A DNA stretch of 64,000 bases, taken from the NCBI GenBank assembly GCA_031216915.1, contig CM062297.1, positions 829,090,786-829,154,785 on the forward strand. The letters run 5' to 3'. The position numbers and the translations under genes were made by a program. Positions within the stretch are counted from its first letter, which is position 1. Each line of letters begins with the position of its first letter. The notes beneath the pieces are model-generated. The model was not told the origin of the DNA. It did not search any database and saw only the letters and a list, made by a program, of their open reading frames with translations. The DNA comes from Pictodentalium vernedei. Taxonomy: Eukaryota; Mollusca; Scaphopoda; Dentaliida; Dentaliidae. Below, piece after piece: positions 1 to 10,359 of this stretch.

Positions 1-13
1 TCCACTGTATTTG

Positions 14-266
14 TTAACTCTTTACCTAACATGAAAGGCAGACGACACTTGCAAAAAAAAAATTCTTGAATAACTAATTTTTTTCATTTTTTGTCTCAAA
101 AACATAGGTTATGACCCCTCATTGGAACGAGCTCAACGAGCTCGTTCCAATGAGGGGTCATAACCTATGTTTTTGAGACAAAAAATGAAAAAATAATGAA
201 ATTTAATTGGCAATTTTTGAGAATAGCACTGGCCGGTTTTGTCTGTTACGTTGGGGGAAAGAGTTA
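14..266 (+). mobile_element. piggyBac-like palindromic MITE, type A
   Basis: It runs from TTAACTCTTTACCTAAC to GGGGGAAAGAGTTAG. The core is a near-perfect hairpin around ATTGGAACGAGCTC with arms GTCTCAAAAACATAGG and its complement. TTAA ends with an inward CCCTTT are piggyBac-like; no coding sequence is present. Confidence 0.85.
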
Positions 267-743
267 GGTGAATTCAAAACAACATTCTAAATTCTATATT
301 ATCCAATTGATCAGCAAATTAGGTTTCAATTTAAATTAAATTATTTAAGTTCATCTGTAGCCTTCTTACGACTCAAACTATAAATGCGAGTCAGTATTAC
401 TGGTTGACTAAAGATAATTGTTTAACCGATTCATCTGCGGTATAGCCACAGAGGCGGGGGATTGGGGGGAATGCCACCCCCGACTACTCTCCCTGAAACA
501 TATCAACCTTATATATTAGTGCCTGCAATCTGCTAAGTTAAGCCTTCAAAATATATTCAGGGTGAATTGCAATGAAAGGTTAAGTGTTGGATCTTCACCT
601 ACGGGAAAACACAAACTTTTAGCCCAACACAAAGTGAAATGCGGTTGGGGGGATTCTGCCCTCCTTCTTGTAACCCGGCTCCGCCCCTGCGAGTCATCCA
701 CACTTTCTTTTTTTAGAATCTCCCTTTCTGTGGGACCACGGAA
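267..743. other. No gene recognised
   Basis: Unique-looking AT-rich sequence with a G/C-rich patch near 448-492. Nothing supported. Confidence 0.5.
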
Positions 744-824
744 TGCCTTGCTCAAGGACACAACGCTGTAACCCCTCGCGATCCCCGCCAGGGGTTACTG
801 CGTTGTGTCCTTGGGCAAGGTACT
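744..824. repeat. Foldback made from SINE body sequence
   Basis: TTGCTCAAGGACACAACGCT at the left is the inverted form of GCGTTGTGTCCTTGGGCAA at the right, extended by GTAACCCC and GGGGTTAC around the B-box remnant. Confidence 0.75.
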
Positions 825-1066
825 TCATTCCGATTGTCCATGTGGGCGTGACCCTGTGTACTAAGGCGTTCCGCACCGTCCGTACGTCGATGGTGCACCT
901 GCCTTCAGCCAATGATAACCCTGCTTGTGGTTAGTTAGTACGTTGGGGGAGTCTGGTAATTCCTCGGCGTAGTTCGGTGGTTCTCTTCCCTACCCGTAAA
1001 TCTGTCCTATACAAGGTGACCCTGGCTGTCGAAAGTGTCATTAAACCCCAATAAATAAATAAATAA
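781..1066 (+). mobile_element. SINE, head missing, partial foldback at 5' end
   Basis: The body starts in the last bases of the B box (ATCCCCGCCAGG) and runs GTTGTGTCCTTGGGCAAGG to CTGTCGAAAGTGT and an AATAAATAAATAA tail. Upstream (744-770) part of the same body occurs inverted. It has no coding role. Confidence 0.8.
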
Positions 1067-1124
1067 CTTTTTCTGCATGTGTAGGCACTTATTACAAGGG
1101 ATAGATTGTGTTACAAAATAAATT

Positions 1125-1345
1125 TACAAAAGAGAATAACCCTGTAGCCAACGCACAAGATATCAAAATTAGTTTTTTTAATTATTTTTTTTCTTCAAAT
1201 TTTTCACAAATTCTTTACAAAACCATCAGCTCGTTCCATTGAAGGGTCTCATGATTTTGCTGAAGTGTTTGGAAGAATGAATATTTTCAACTGCTCAGTA
1301 TGTAAATTGCGCAGGCGGAGGCGAACCATTCTTTAGGAAAGGAGG
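1125..1345 (+). mobile_element. piggyBac-like palindromic MITE, type B, eroded
   Basis: Degenerate ends (AACCCTGTAGCCAACG and CGAACCATTCTTTAGG) flank ACAAAACCATCAGCTCGTTCC, a half-deleted core. The TGTAAATTGCGCAGGCGG segment matches the type B right arm. Confidence 0.6.
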
Positions 1346-1622
1346 CTATGTGGTGGGTAAGACGACGCATCAAAACCTTTTGCTATGATCCATTGTCAAT
1401 AAAAAATGTAAATATTCACGAAATTCAGTTTTGTCCCTGGCCCTCATAGCTGAGAAGAAGATTCACAGGAGAGTTAGCTCCCATTAATATTTAAAAAATT
1501 GTCAGTAAATTTAACACTTAGATTATGGGAATTTCGTATAAAAATTGAAATTTCGAAATGTTAGCGAAGTAGTATGATCGATGTGCGCATCATTTCACAA
1601 ACTTCAGGCATTTTCTTGTAGA

Positions 1623-2570
1623 CAGGGCTGGGAGGAGTTAAAAATTTCTGTAACACGTTAACGTGTTAAATAATTCTGCGTTAACGAGTTAAATGACGTT
1701 AAATGTTAAAATGAACAAAATTTTAATAACTTCGGCCATTTTTATTACGTACAGTTCGTCTCTTGAGTTCCAATGTGTTCGATGTGCCTACTGGCAAATA
1801 GCACACATTGGAACTCATGGGACGAGTAGTTAATATAGTTTTCGCAGGTTACCGTAAATTCTAACATTCAGCGATGTTTTCATTTAACCCTTTACCCAAC
1901 GTAAAGGCCAAAACCGACCAGCGCTATTTACAAAAAATACCATACAATTACCATTATATTTTCATTTTTTGGTCTCAAAAACATAGGTTATGACCCCTCT
2001 TTGGAACGAGCTCGTCGAGATCGTTCCAATGAGGGGTCATAACCTATGTTTTTGAAACAAAAAATGAAAAAAATTAGTTATTCAAGAATTCTATTTGCAA
2101 GTGTCGTCTGCTTTTCATGTTAGGTATAGGGTTAAGAATTCAATCGCTGCGACCATATCCATAGAAAGAGACATCCACCGTTGGTCGAACACCAGGCTCG
2201 AACACCAGTCCTTACATGGAAAATAAGCGTTCGGATGAAGCTGATATTACTGTATCGCCCAATATCGGCGGGACAACTTCGCCAACGTTGGTAGGAGGGC
2301 TTCATGGTCTCTCCCCCAAATCAATGGGTCGCCTATAATTGACGGACATCTAAATTATTCGTATTCTTCAATTTCGTCAAATGGCGTAAAATTCGACGTC
2401 ATCGGCATGCGCGATCTGGCTGGGGGTAAACACAAAATAACGACGCATTGCTACATATTATACAATTATAATCTTCAAAGTTAAACGTTATTAACTTGGT
2501 TAAATTTTTTTAACGTTGTTAAAATAATTTAACACGTTAACGTTTGAAACGTTAACTGCTCCCAGTCCTG
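1623..2570 (+). mobile_element. hAT-like non-autonomous element, copy 1 (hosts a nested MITE)
   Basis: It begins CAGGGCTGGGAGGAGTTAA and ends with CTGCTCCCAGTCCTG, a 5' CAGGG type inverted terminus. Flanks CTTGTAGA and CCTGTAGA form an 8-bp target duplication with one change. An A-type piggyBac-like MITE occupies 1884-2135. No transposase is encoded. Confidence 0.88.
1884..2135 (+). mobile_element. piggyBac-like palindromic MITE, type A, nested in hAT copy 1
   Basis: It has TTAA at both ends (TTAACCCTTTACCCAACG and GTTAGGTATAGGGTTAA). The hAT body is split at CATTTAAGAATACAATCG, where other copies are continuous, so the insertion came after the hAT. Confidence 0.92.
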
Positions 2571-2644
2571 CCTGTAGAGTAATATAAAAAACCAAACGCT
2601 GACATTTTACAATTTTCTCCGAACGTGTGGTTATTATTCTCTGT

Positions 2645-2893
2645 TTAACCCTTTACCCAAAGAAGACGATTTCAATTTTTTTATTTTAAATATCATTTTT
2701 TAAATTTTTTCAAAAAATTTCAACAAAACTATATCATGTGCCCCCTCTTTGGAACGAGCTCGACGAGCTCGTTCCAAAGAGGGGTCACATGATATGTTTT
2801 CGTCGAAAGTTTTCCTAAAATAATATTTTTTTCAGCTGCTGAATTTGCATATTACGCGGGCGGATGCGGGCGATTCGTTGGGTAAAGGTTTAA
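2645..2893 (+). mobile_element. piggyBac-like palindromic MITE, type B, nested in family C copy 1
   Basis: It begins TTAACCCTTTACCCAAAG and ends GGTAAAGGTTTAA. The core arms CTCTTTGGAACG and CGTTCCAAAGAG pair fully. Family C copy 3 shows the unfilled site (CTGTTGAAATCC, about 59292). Confidence 0.9.
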
Positions 2894-3825
2894 ACCCATT
2901 TAAAACAAGAAAACGGCGCTTTCACCATCTTTTGTTGTTCTATAACTTGTTCTGTTTGTTATATCAACAGTGTGCTCATCACGACATTATAATACAGGCA
3001 CTATCATTTCCATTAATATAAAAGCCTAGGATATAAGATTTGCTTACTCTTTTCCATGGTAAAATAAGAAGAAATACCGAGAAACACATTCGCTGAACAA
3101 GGAGCCCTAGTTTCTTCTAATTAGCTTGTCATAAAAAGCCAAGTTTCGTTTTGAAACGAAAATAACAGATTGCACCGAGAGCTATCTGTTGTTTTCATTT
3201 ATTAAAAGTAACAAAAGGAAAATTCGCTTTATTTTTTTACTGATGTCACGGCTGTTTTCCCAACAATTATATGCTTCTTAATTTGACCTGCCTCGTCCGT
3301 CTAATTATAATAATTTCAGGGGAGAAAACCCTTTTCATGACGAGATAAGCCAGGGGTGGTTCTTTGCTCTATATGCGAAATTTCGAAAGGGTTTAAGAAT
3401 GCCTAACTAATAACTTAAATCACTGGCATGGATGAATGATGTGAAAGTAATAAACGAAAAAATACGGACCTAGACTGCTTTGATTAAAAGGCAATCAAGA
3501 TGCAATTAAATACACGGTATGCTGATGACCTTATATTGTATACATACTGCCACTTGATTTCATATTGAGCGAGAGTGTCAATCTTGCACACTACAGAATT
3601 AACTGATACTTTATTCCCCAGAAAGACAAATTTGAGCTTTCATCGGCCTGCACGTCTCCCATTTAGAAGTTCTGACCACACGACTCTCTAACTGAGGCAT
3701 CAGTTTTCAGAATCGATAGAAAAGTTGAGATCAGGAACACGACATGCACCATTGCTGTGGTCAGGTGCGCGTCAATGAAACACCTTTGCGATATAGGCCT
3801 AAATATAATTGTATGTTTGCATGTA

Positions 3826-3905
3826 GCAGTTCGTCCCTTGAGTTCCAATGTGTTCTATCTGCCTGCTGGCAGATAGAACACATTGGAACTCAGGAGACGA
3901 GTTAT
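3826..3905. mobile_element. Stand-alone mini-hairpin also found inside the hAT family
   Basis: CAGTTCGTCCCTTGAGTTCC to GGAACTCAGGAGACGAGT, with arms meeting at CTGCCTGCTGGCAG. The same hairpin lies inside every hAT copy here, but the neighbouring hAT sequence is absent at this place. Confidence 0.8.
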
Positions 3906-4911
3906 TTGTGTTATAAATCAGTTATACGTAAAAGAGCACAACCAAAAACTGGATACACAGGTTGTAGTAATTGGTGTTAAGACTATTTGGTCATTTCTAT
4001 TTAAAAGTCTTTTGGAGCAAATCGTCCTGTGTTTGTTGATCTAATGTTCCAATAAGAGTAAAAAACTCTCTCTGACTGGATGAGAGCTGGCGTAGTTTCT
4101 TTTATGTTTACGGCTCCAGTAGCAAATGTTACATGACGTCACCACTCTAAATATTTGAAATGACGTCGCCCCCTTCGTAACTGCTTCATCAACGGAGTAA
4201 CTAGCAAGCCGCTTCATTTTTCTAGATTTTTCACACGTGCAGCAGACGGTATTCCGGATGAAATACTGTTTAAATTGCAAACCCATTTACGATTTGAACT
4301 GAGGTGGAGTGAGTTTATCAGGTTTCTCGATTATTTATCCAGTGCCGTCGTGAGATGCGCGAGAGGTTTATTTACTAAACTAGTGATCGTTAAAAGTTGC
4401 CTTGAGACGATTTCTGGGATGCTATTTACTTATGAATCGTGACACTTCACAGTTTTTTATCATTTCGAAAAACATGGATCCAAAGCGATTCAATTTTCAC
4501 TTCGAAGTTAATGACGTGGTCACCCCCAAAAGAGCAAAATGCAAATTTTGTCCGATTTTCATGACATTTCTTACGTCGATAGATCTCAAAATTGTCTATC
4601 AAAAAAGTGTAAGGATGTTTTAAATATCTCTTATCATTTCTGAGTTATGGAACCTGATATTTAAGGTGTAATCTGATACAGGTGGATGTTGGAAACAAAT
4701 GTTTTCATGTCTATGCTTCTGCCCAATACGGAAGATGGATGTCGCTTGGCTTAGAAGAATATTTTACAGTGGTATATAATTACCAATTATTAGAAACATG
4801 TTTTAATTATTAACCCCACATGGGCGAGCGGAGAGGTGTAGATTTTCCTGGCGCTTATTGGCGGAATTCCACACAACAGCCGACAGAAATACAATCGGCT
4901 GGACCTCAGGC
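3906..4911. other. No gene recognised
   Basis: Only short chance frames. Sequence between the mini-hairpin and the mariner foldback. Confidence 0.5.
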
Positions 4912-5391
4912 ACGAGGGGATGTCAAAAAGTTTTGAGCCTAACATAAATAAAGCTGGAATATCGGTACAGAACATATTTATTTTTCAACATAGTCCCCTT
5001 GTAATTCAATACACTTGTTCGACCTGGTCGTTGATGTAGAAGTCCGTATCTTGGTCCTGTAGCCAAGCTTCCATAAGTGGAGGTAGTCACTTTGACCACG
5101 TACGTGTTTCTTCAAATTTGGAAAGAGATTGGTGACTACCATTTCTTTCCAAATTTGAAGAAACACTTACGTGGTCAAAGCTTTCACGATGATGAGGAAC
5201 TTTCTACTGCTGTGGAGGCTTGGCTACAGGACCAAGATATGGACTTCTAAAGACGCGACATCAACGACTGGCAGACCAGGTGGAACAAGTGTATTGAATT
5301 ACAAGGGGACTATGTTGAAAAATAAATATGTTCTGTACCGATATTCCAGCTTTATTTATGTTAGGCTCAAAATGTTCTGACATCCCCTCGT
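4912..5391. mobile_element. Mariner-derived foldback: two inverted 3' ends
   Basis: Two head-to-head copies of a mariner 3' end form a ~480 bp inverted repeat. Both outer ends read ACGAGGGGATGTCA inward. The minus-strand half (4978-5166) ends CIELQGDYVEK, the C-terminus typical of mariner transposases. The plus-strand half repeats the same DNA and adds traces of the FHDDEEL and EAWLQDQDMDF region near 5185-5250. The arms meet near 5100-5165 at sequence matching the LFPNLKKHVRG part of the transposase. The catalytic D,D34D region is absent, so this can only move in trans, if at all. The right terminus is followed by TA. Confidence 0.8.
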
Positions 5392-7253
5392 AAGTGAACC
5401 TTGAGGTACACCAAGATAACGGAATTTGGAATCTTTCCAATATAAAAGACAGTAAGTTCCAAAAAACCTTCGAGGTGACACCACAGCACTATAGAAAACG
5501 GAATGTTGGATTTGGGCCAAAGGATATGTCGTTAACCAAGAAGATACAGAAAGTTATAACGAGACAATGTGGAATCAAAGATTCGTGAACTGTTGGTTTA
5601 AAATATTGTATTAGATTTCTGGAAATAAATTGTTTTTAGTGAACTGTCGTCAATCCTTTTAATTCTGACAGTATCACGGCCCCTCTCAAGAGGCAAACCG
5701 CCCGAAATACAAATCCTTTCCCAGGGCGATGAGGAATTCGTTCGTATTAGGGTTGAAACATCATCTTTGACCATCAGATGTCGCCCATCTCGTGATGATG
5801 TTACACGGTACACAATAGCTCGTTGTTATAATTCCTTTGTCCTATTATTACCCGCTCAAGTTGTTGAGCCATTATGCCATTGGCTTAATAGTTTATTATA
5901 GCCAATACTATTAAACGTTAACGGTTGAATTTTCTAGAATTGTATTTTCTCACTATTAATAAAACTGACTAAACTGAATCACTATCATTCTAAATGATAT
6001 GGCAATTTGCCAACAGGCAAATTGCCACATCTTTGAACATGCTAATGGTTCATTTCAACCCATTTGAAGTCATAACTAGAAAATACGATTCTAGAAAATA
6101 TAATTGTAAAGGCTTTATAGTATCAGCCCCTGGATAAGTTTTTTATCAGTTTACCCAATGCTCGTGCATAATTAGATGCAGTGCGGGGAAAGGTGATCAC
6201 TAGCCAGCACTGCGCATGGATTTTCACCCATCATTTGTTGATAGCCCTTCAAAATACGCACGAAAAGCACTAACGTTGATTCAATTTACAGATTACCGTG
6301 TTGCGCCCGGTGGTTCATGAACTGAAAGATCATTTTGGAATACACAAATTGTCGCTAGGTCGAAACATTCCCTCTCCTATTCGATAAATCTCAGCATTTA
6401 GCGGACGATGAAAAATAAGCGTGAAAGATTATTTATGTAAATTCACATCGTCCCTTAAGAGGAAGGCCTGCGAAACTTCGTAATTTGACCCGATTAGTCG
6501 ATGCAATTCCATTTCAGTTGCGGTAATTCGGAAATGTTAGAATTATCGAGACGTTCTTAAAAATCTCATCAAATGCCTCCTCTTGAACTCTTCTTCTGCC
6601 ATGTTCTCTTAATTACGCTACTCGTACGTCTCGGTTTCGCCACTGTTGAAGCTGCGACGTTCAGAGAGCAGATTTCCCTCTTCGCGCACCTCTACGAATA
6701 TCCGCTATCGACTCTAAATTTTAGTTTGCGTCGAGTTTTCTGCAGAACTCTCTTCTTACTTCTCCCACTCCACCCAATCTTCACACATTGCCGTCATTAG
6801 TTCCTGGTTATTCAAACACTCTCTTCACTTTAAACAACTCCATTATGCTCTGTGGCACCAGTTTTCCTGATTGCGTGCTCCAAGTAACAACGCATCAAGG
6901 GGAACAATTCTGTCTTGGTTCATATCGACCGCGATGGGCACCATATCAGCCGAGTGTTTGGTCATATCGGCGCAGACTGATAATGGACAATTTTGGGAAG
7001 AAAACCATATCTAATAAATAAGATAATTGTTATTGCTTTGCCATGAAAACTAGGTGTGAAACAATATATATACGTATATATGCGCGAGTCTGTTGATGTA
7101 CAACATGAAACAACAAATATGCCAAAGGTTATTGTTAACATTTTTACGCTAACTTAATGACCTCACACTCAGAACCCTAAAACATACATTTTTCCATGTA
7201 AAACTCACACACGACTGGCATGCCCTCACACTCAGCACTCTCAGTCCTACACT
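5392..7253. other. Mostly unique sequence
   Basis: Apart from the small inverted-repeat element at 5930-6106, I see nothing. Two overlapping short frames (6573-7021) have no family resemblance and no splice context. Confidence 0.5.
5930..6106. mobile_element. Small inverted-repeat element with central hairpin
   Basis: ATTTTCTAGAATTGTATTTT at the left and its near complement at 6078-6102 form terminal repeats. GGCAATTTGCC twice around 5999-6030 makes the central hairpin. Confidence 0.6.
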
Positions 7254-7793
7254 ACAGTCGTCGTGGACTGGTCACTTTCCACGGGTGAGCAATATTTCCA
7301 CGGACGCAATATTGGATTCCAAACACTAATTATAGGAATAATCATCACAAATTTAATCAATGAAGCACCGAGTACATCCCGGTGCATCATTAAATAAAAT
7401 TTTGCTGATGATTATTTTTATTACCTGTTATTTATTCATTTTTGGTGTTTAAGGTCACAGACTTATGTACAATGGCTAATCATGACCGTGACAGTTTTAC
7501 GGGCGGAGGAAGCCGGAGTACCGGGAGAGAACTACCGAACATCGACGAGCAGCTGTCAGCTCAACATTCTAACCCTATTCTAGCTTCGCTCAAGCAGGGT
7601 TACAGCGGTTGAAGACATGTGCACCATCGACGTTCAGTACGCCTTAGTACACGGTGTCATCGTGTCCCCGTGTAGGCAACCGGGATAAAGTGCCTTGCCC
7701 AAGAATACAACGCGGGTTATTACCTGTTAAACGCATAGGTGGACATCACTGCCCACTCGTGAATTACGACCAGTCCACAGCGACTGTACTGTA
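7254..7793 (+). mobile_element. Tc1-like palindromic MITE, copy 1, interrupted by a SINE
   Basis: ACAGTCGTCGTGGACTGGTC to CGACTGTACTGTA. The inner palindrome includes GCACCGAGTACATCCCGGTG. The TACAGT ends with TA suggest a Tc1/mariner origin. A SINE lies at 7431-7716. Confidence 0.82.
7431..7716 (-). mobile_element. SINE, 5' truncated, inside a Tc1-like MITE
   Basis: Flanked by an exact 13-bp duplication, TTATTACCTGTTA (7418-7430 and 7717-7729). The tRNA-like head is missing, as expected for incomplete target-primed reverse transcription. The tail is short (AATAAATA). Confidence 0.88.
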
Positions 7794-7879
7794 CACATTC
7801 CTCACATAAGACAGACATAATCACCTCACGCGGGCACTCCACTATGTATATACAAAGTATACATGCATTTATTACTTTC

Positions 7880-8029
7880 CAAAGTGTGATTTACTGGGAT
7901 TTCCGGGTTTGATTATAAACGATAACTTCACATGTGAATTATGCAATCAACAATTGTGTCATGTATCCGTGCGCGCAAACGAAGACGCTTTGCCTTGGAT
8001 GTAATGGGGACTTCATTGATTTTTGTTTT
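7880..8029 (-). repeat. Family D repeat, copy 1
   Basis: CTGGGATTTCCGGGTTTGAT through GAAGACGCTTTGCC to CTTCATTGATTTTTGTTT. It matches 55494-55640 in reverse. Class unknown; its end abuts a piggyBac-like MITE. Confidence 0.75.
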
Positions 8030-8151
8030 TTAACCCTTTACCTAACATGAAAAGCAGACGACACTTGCAACAAAAAAAAATTCTTGAATAACTATCATTT
8101 TCATTTTTTGTCTCAAAAACATAGGCTATGACCCCTCATTGGAACGAGCTC
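8030..8151 (+). mobile_element. piggyBac-like MITE, type A, left half only
   Basis: TTAACCCTTTACCTAACATG through the left hairpin arm, stopping at GGAACGAGCTC, the palindrome centre. The right half is absent. The outer side abuts family D sequence exactly as at 55493. Confidence 0.85.
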
Positions 8152-8580
8152 TAAGGTCGTCTACACTCAGGTGAAGAGGACATCTGTTGCAGGTGAAGGC
8201 GTTGAGCATCTGTCGTTGCGTTTCATGTTTCGGCAAGATAAAGAGTAATTCATTCAATCAGTGATTCACTGCATTGCATCGTCTGGAATATGATTTGGTT
8301 TGTTACAGTGACCACGCTCAGTCTGCAAGTCGTAAGGGGCCCAACGCGTAACCTAGTTTATTATGCGCTAATAAAGATAGAAATCGTATCCCCCACCGTG
8401 AAGAAATAGAATTTTCACTATCACAGTATCAATCAAAATGGCGGCTTTCAAAGCATCTCTTCAAGGTGAATACGAACCAAATTACACTGGAAGTGCATGA
8501 TCAGTTTGTTCTAAAAACGTATAATAAAAAGGAAATCTAGTGTGTTTGAGTGGCTACCGATCATTTCCAGCAATAATTCA

Positions 8581-9264
8581 ACACGCTGGGAGGGGATAAA
8601 ATTTTCCTTAACACGTTAACGTTTTAAATAATTCTGCGTTAACGAGTTAAATGACGTTAAATGTTAAAATGAACAGAATTTGAATAACTTCGGCCATTTT
8701 TATTACGCACAGATCGTCTCTTGAGTTCCAGTGTGTTCTATGTTACTACTGGCACATAGAACACATTGGAACTCAGGGGACGAGTAGTTAATATAGTTCT
8801 CGCAGGTTATCGTAAATTCTAACATTCAGCGATGTTTTCATTTACGAATACAGTCGCTGTGGCTGTATCCAGGAAAGGGATACCCGCCGTTGCTCGAATA
8901 CCAGTCCTTACATGGAAATAGGCGGTCGGATGAAGCTGATATTCCTGTATCGCCAAATATCGGTGGGCCAATTTCGCCAACGTTGGTAGGAGGGTTTTAT
9001 GGTCTCTCCACCAAATCAATGGGTCGTCTATAATTGACGGACATCTAAATTATTAGTGTTCTTCAATTTCGTCAAATGGCGTAAAATTCGACGTCATAGG
9101 CACGCGCGATACGGCTGGGGTAAACACGAGATAGCGACGCAATGCTACATATTATACAAAAATAATCTTCAAAATTAAACGTTATTAACTTGGTTAAATT
9201 TTGTTAACGTTGTTAAAATAATTTAACACGTTAACGTTTGAAACGTTAACTGCGCCAAACCCTG
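8581..9264 (+). mobile_element. hAT-like non-autonomous element, copy 2
   Basis: It has the same body as the other copies (CGTTAACGAGTTAAATGACG, TTTTAT...GTCTCTTGAGTTCC hairpin, CGCCAACGTTGGTAGGAGG). The termini have drifted (ACACGCTGGGAGG and GCGCCAAACCCTGATG). It lies in a partial duplicate of the left end of the foldback at 9419-10038. Confidence 0.8.
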
Positions 9265-9418
9265 ATGACGCTACCTGTTCCGAGTATCGATCAACTCACT
9301 TCCGCGTACCATTGCGCATCAGCTGTATACTTTCATGCATCAATTCAAGGTTCAAACGAGTGGAATTATCGATAGGAATGATCAGATTCTTATAAAAACG
9401 TATAATAAAAAGAAAATC

Positions 9419-10038
9419 TAGTGCTTTTGGGTGGATACCGAAAATGATCTCACTCGTGACTGAGACAAATGGTTAATATAACAATATCATGATTTTGGAG
9501 GGCATTATGGTTCATTAGCGGCCCTGCAGCAATGATGAACAGCCCGAGGGTTTATTAAAGGCCCGAGACGAAGTCGAGGGCCGTTAATAAGCCCAAGGGC
9601 TGTTCATCATTGCTGCAGGGCCACTAATGAATCATGATGCCTGACAACAATCATGTTATTACTGTTATTACCACTCCCTGTTACAGCTAACCGCACGAGG
9701 GAATTGCTGGAAGGAATAATCACTAATGTCGGTTCGATATTTCTGTTTCGCTCGTGCGTTCGACTTCAGTTCAGAAATACAAAACGACGTCATCCGAATG
9801 GTGGTAATTCATTATACCATGGAATCTGAAAATAGCTGGGCCGCGGGCCGCTGATGTCTATTTATACCATTATCGCCCGCGGCCCGGCTCCGTCGAATGA
9901 CGTCACTGAAATTATGGAGTTTTAACGGCCCTCCAAAATCATGTTAATCGACTTGTAACTTATAGATTGAGTGGTATTAATAAACATTTGCCTCGGTCTC
10001 TCATGAGATAATTTTCGGTATCCACTCGAAAACACCAG
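9419..10038. mobile_element. Foldback element with nested inverted repeats
   Basis: Outer inverted repeats of about 45 bp read GGTGGATACCGAAAATGATC at the left and its near complement at 9990-10037. A second inverted pair, CATGATTTTGGAGGGC, lies at 9489 and 9926. Between them are two large hairpins: 9501-9641 (CATTAGCGGCCCTGCAGC arms) and 9783-9906 (GCTGGGCCGCGGGC arms). A partial copy of the left end occurs at 8511-8575. No coding sequence. Confidence 0.75.
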
Positions 10039-10111
10039 ATATCCTCTATGTGTCACAGTTTTTTAGTTATTCCCCTCCCTTACGATCCCCAGAAATTCTA
10101 CGAAAATTAAT

Positions 10112-10359
10112 ACCGTACAGCCGCTGTGGACTGGCCGCTTTCCACGGGTGGGCATTATTTTCAAGGACACAATAGTATTAGATTCCAAATACCAATTAGA
10201 GGAATAATCATCAAAAGTTTAATTAATGAAGCACCGGGTACAACCCGGTGCTTCATTAACTAAAATTTTGCTGAGGGGATTTTTATTACCTGGTAATCGC
10301 ATGCGTGGACATCACTGCCCACGTGTGGATTACGGCCAATCCACGCTGAACGTACTGTC
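10112..10359 (+). mobile_element. Tc1-like palindromic MITE, copy 2
   Basis: ACCGTACAGCCGCTGTGG to CGCTGAACGTACTGT. Central hairpin GAAGCACCGGGTACAACCCG. Confidence 0.85.

Larger units (their letters stand above)
1473..3370 (+). mobile_element. Family C repeat, copy 1, interrupted by three nested elements
   Basis: Segments 1473-1622, 2571-2644 and 2894-3370 align in order with the uninterrupted copy at 14589-15300. Shared landmarks are GTCAGTAAATTTAACACT, GTGCGCATCAT, CTGTAGAGTA, GGCGCTTT and CATTAAAAGTAACAAAAG. An hAT element (itself carrying a piggyBac-like MITE) and a second piggyBac-like MITE split this copy. No coding capacity or clear terminal repeats are visible, so the class is unknown. 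Confidence 0.75.
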
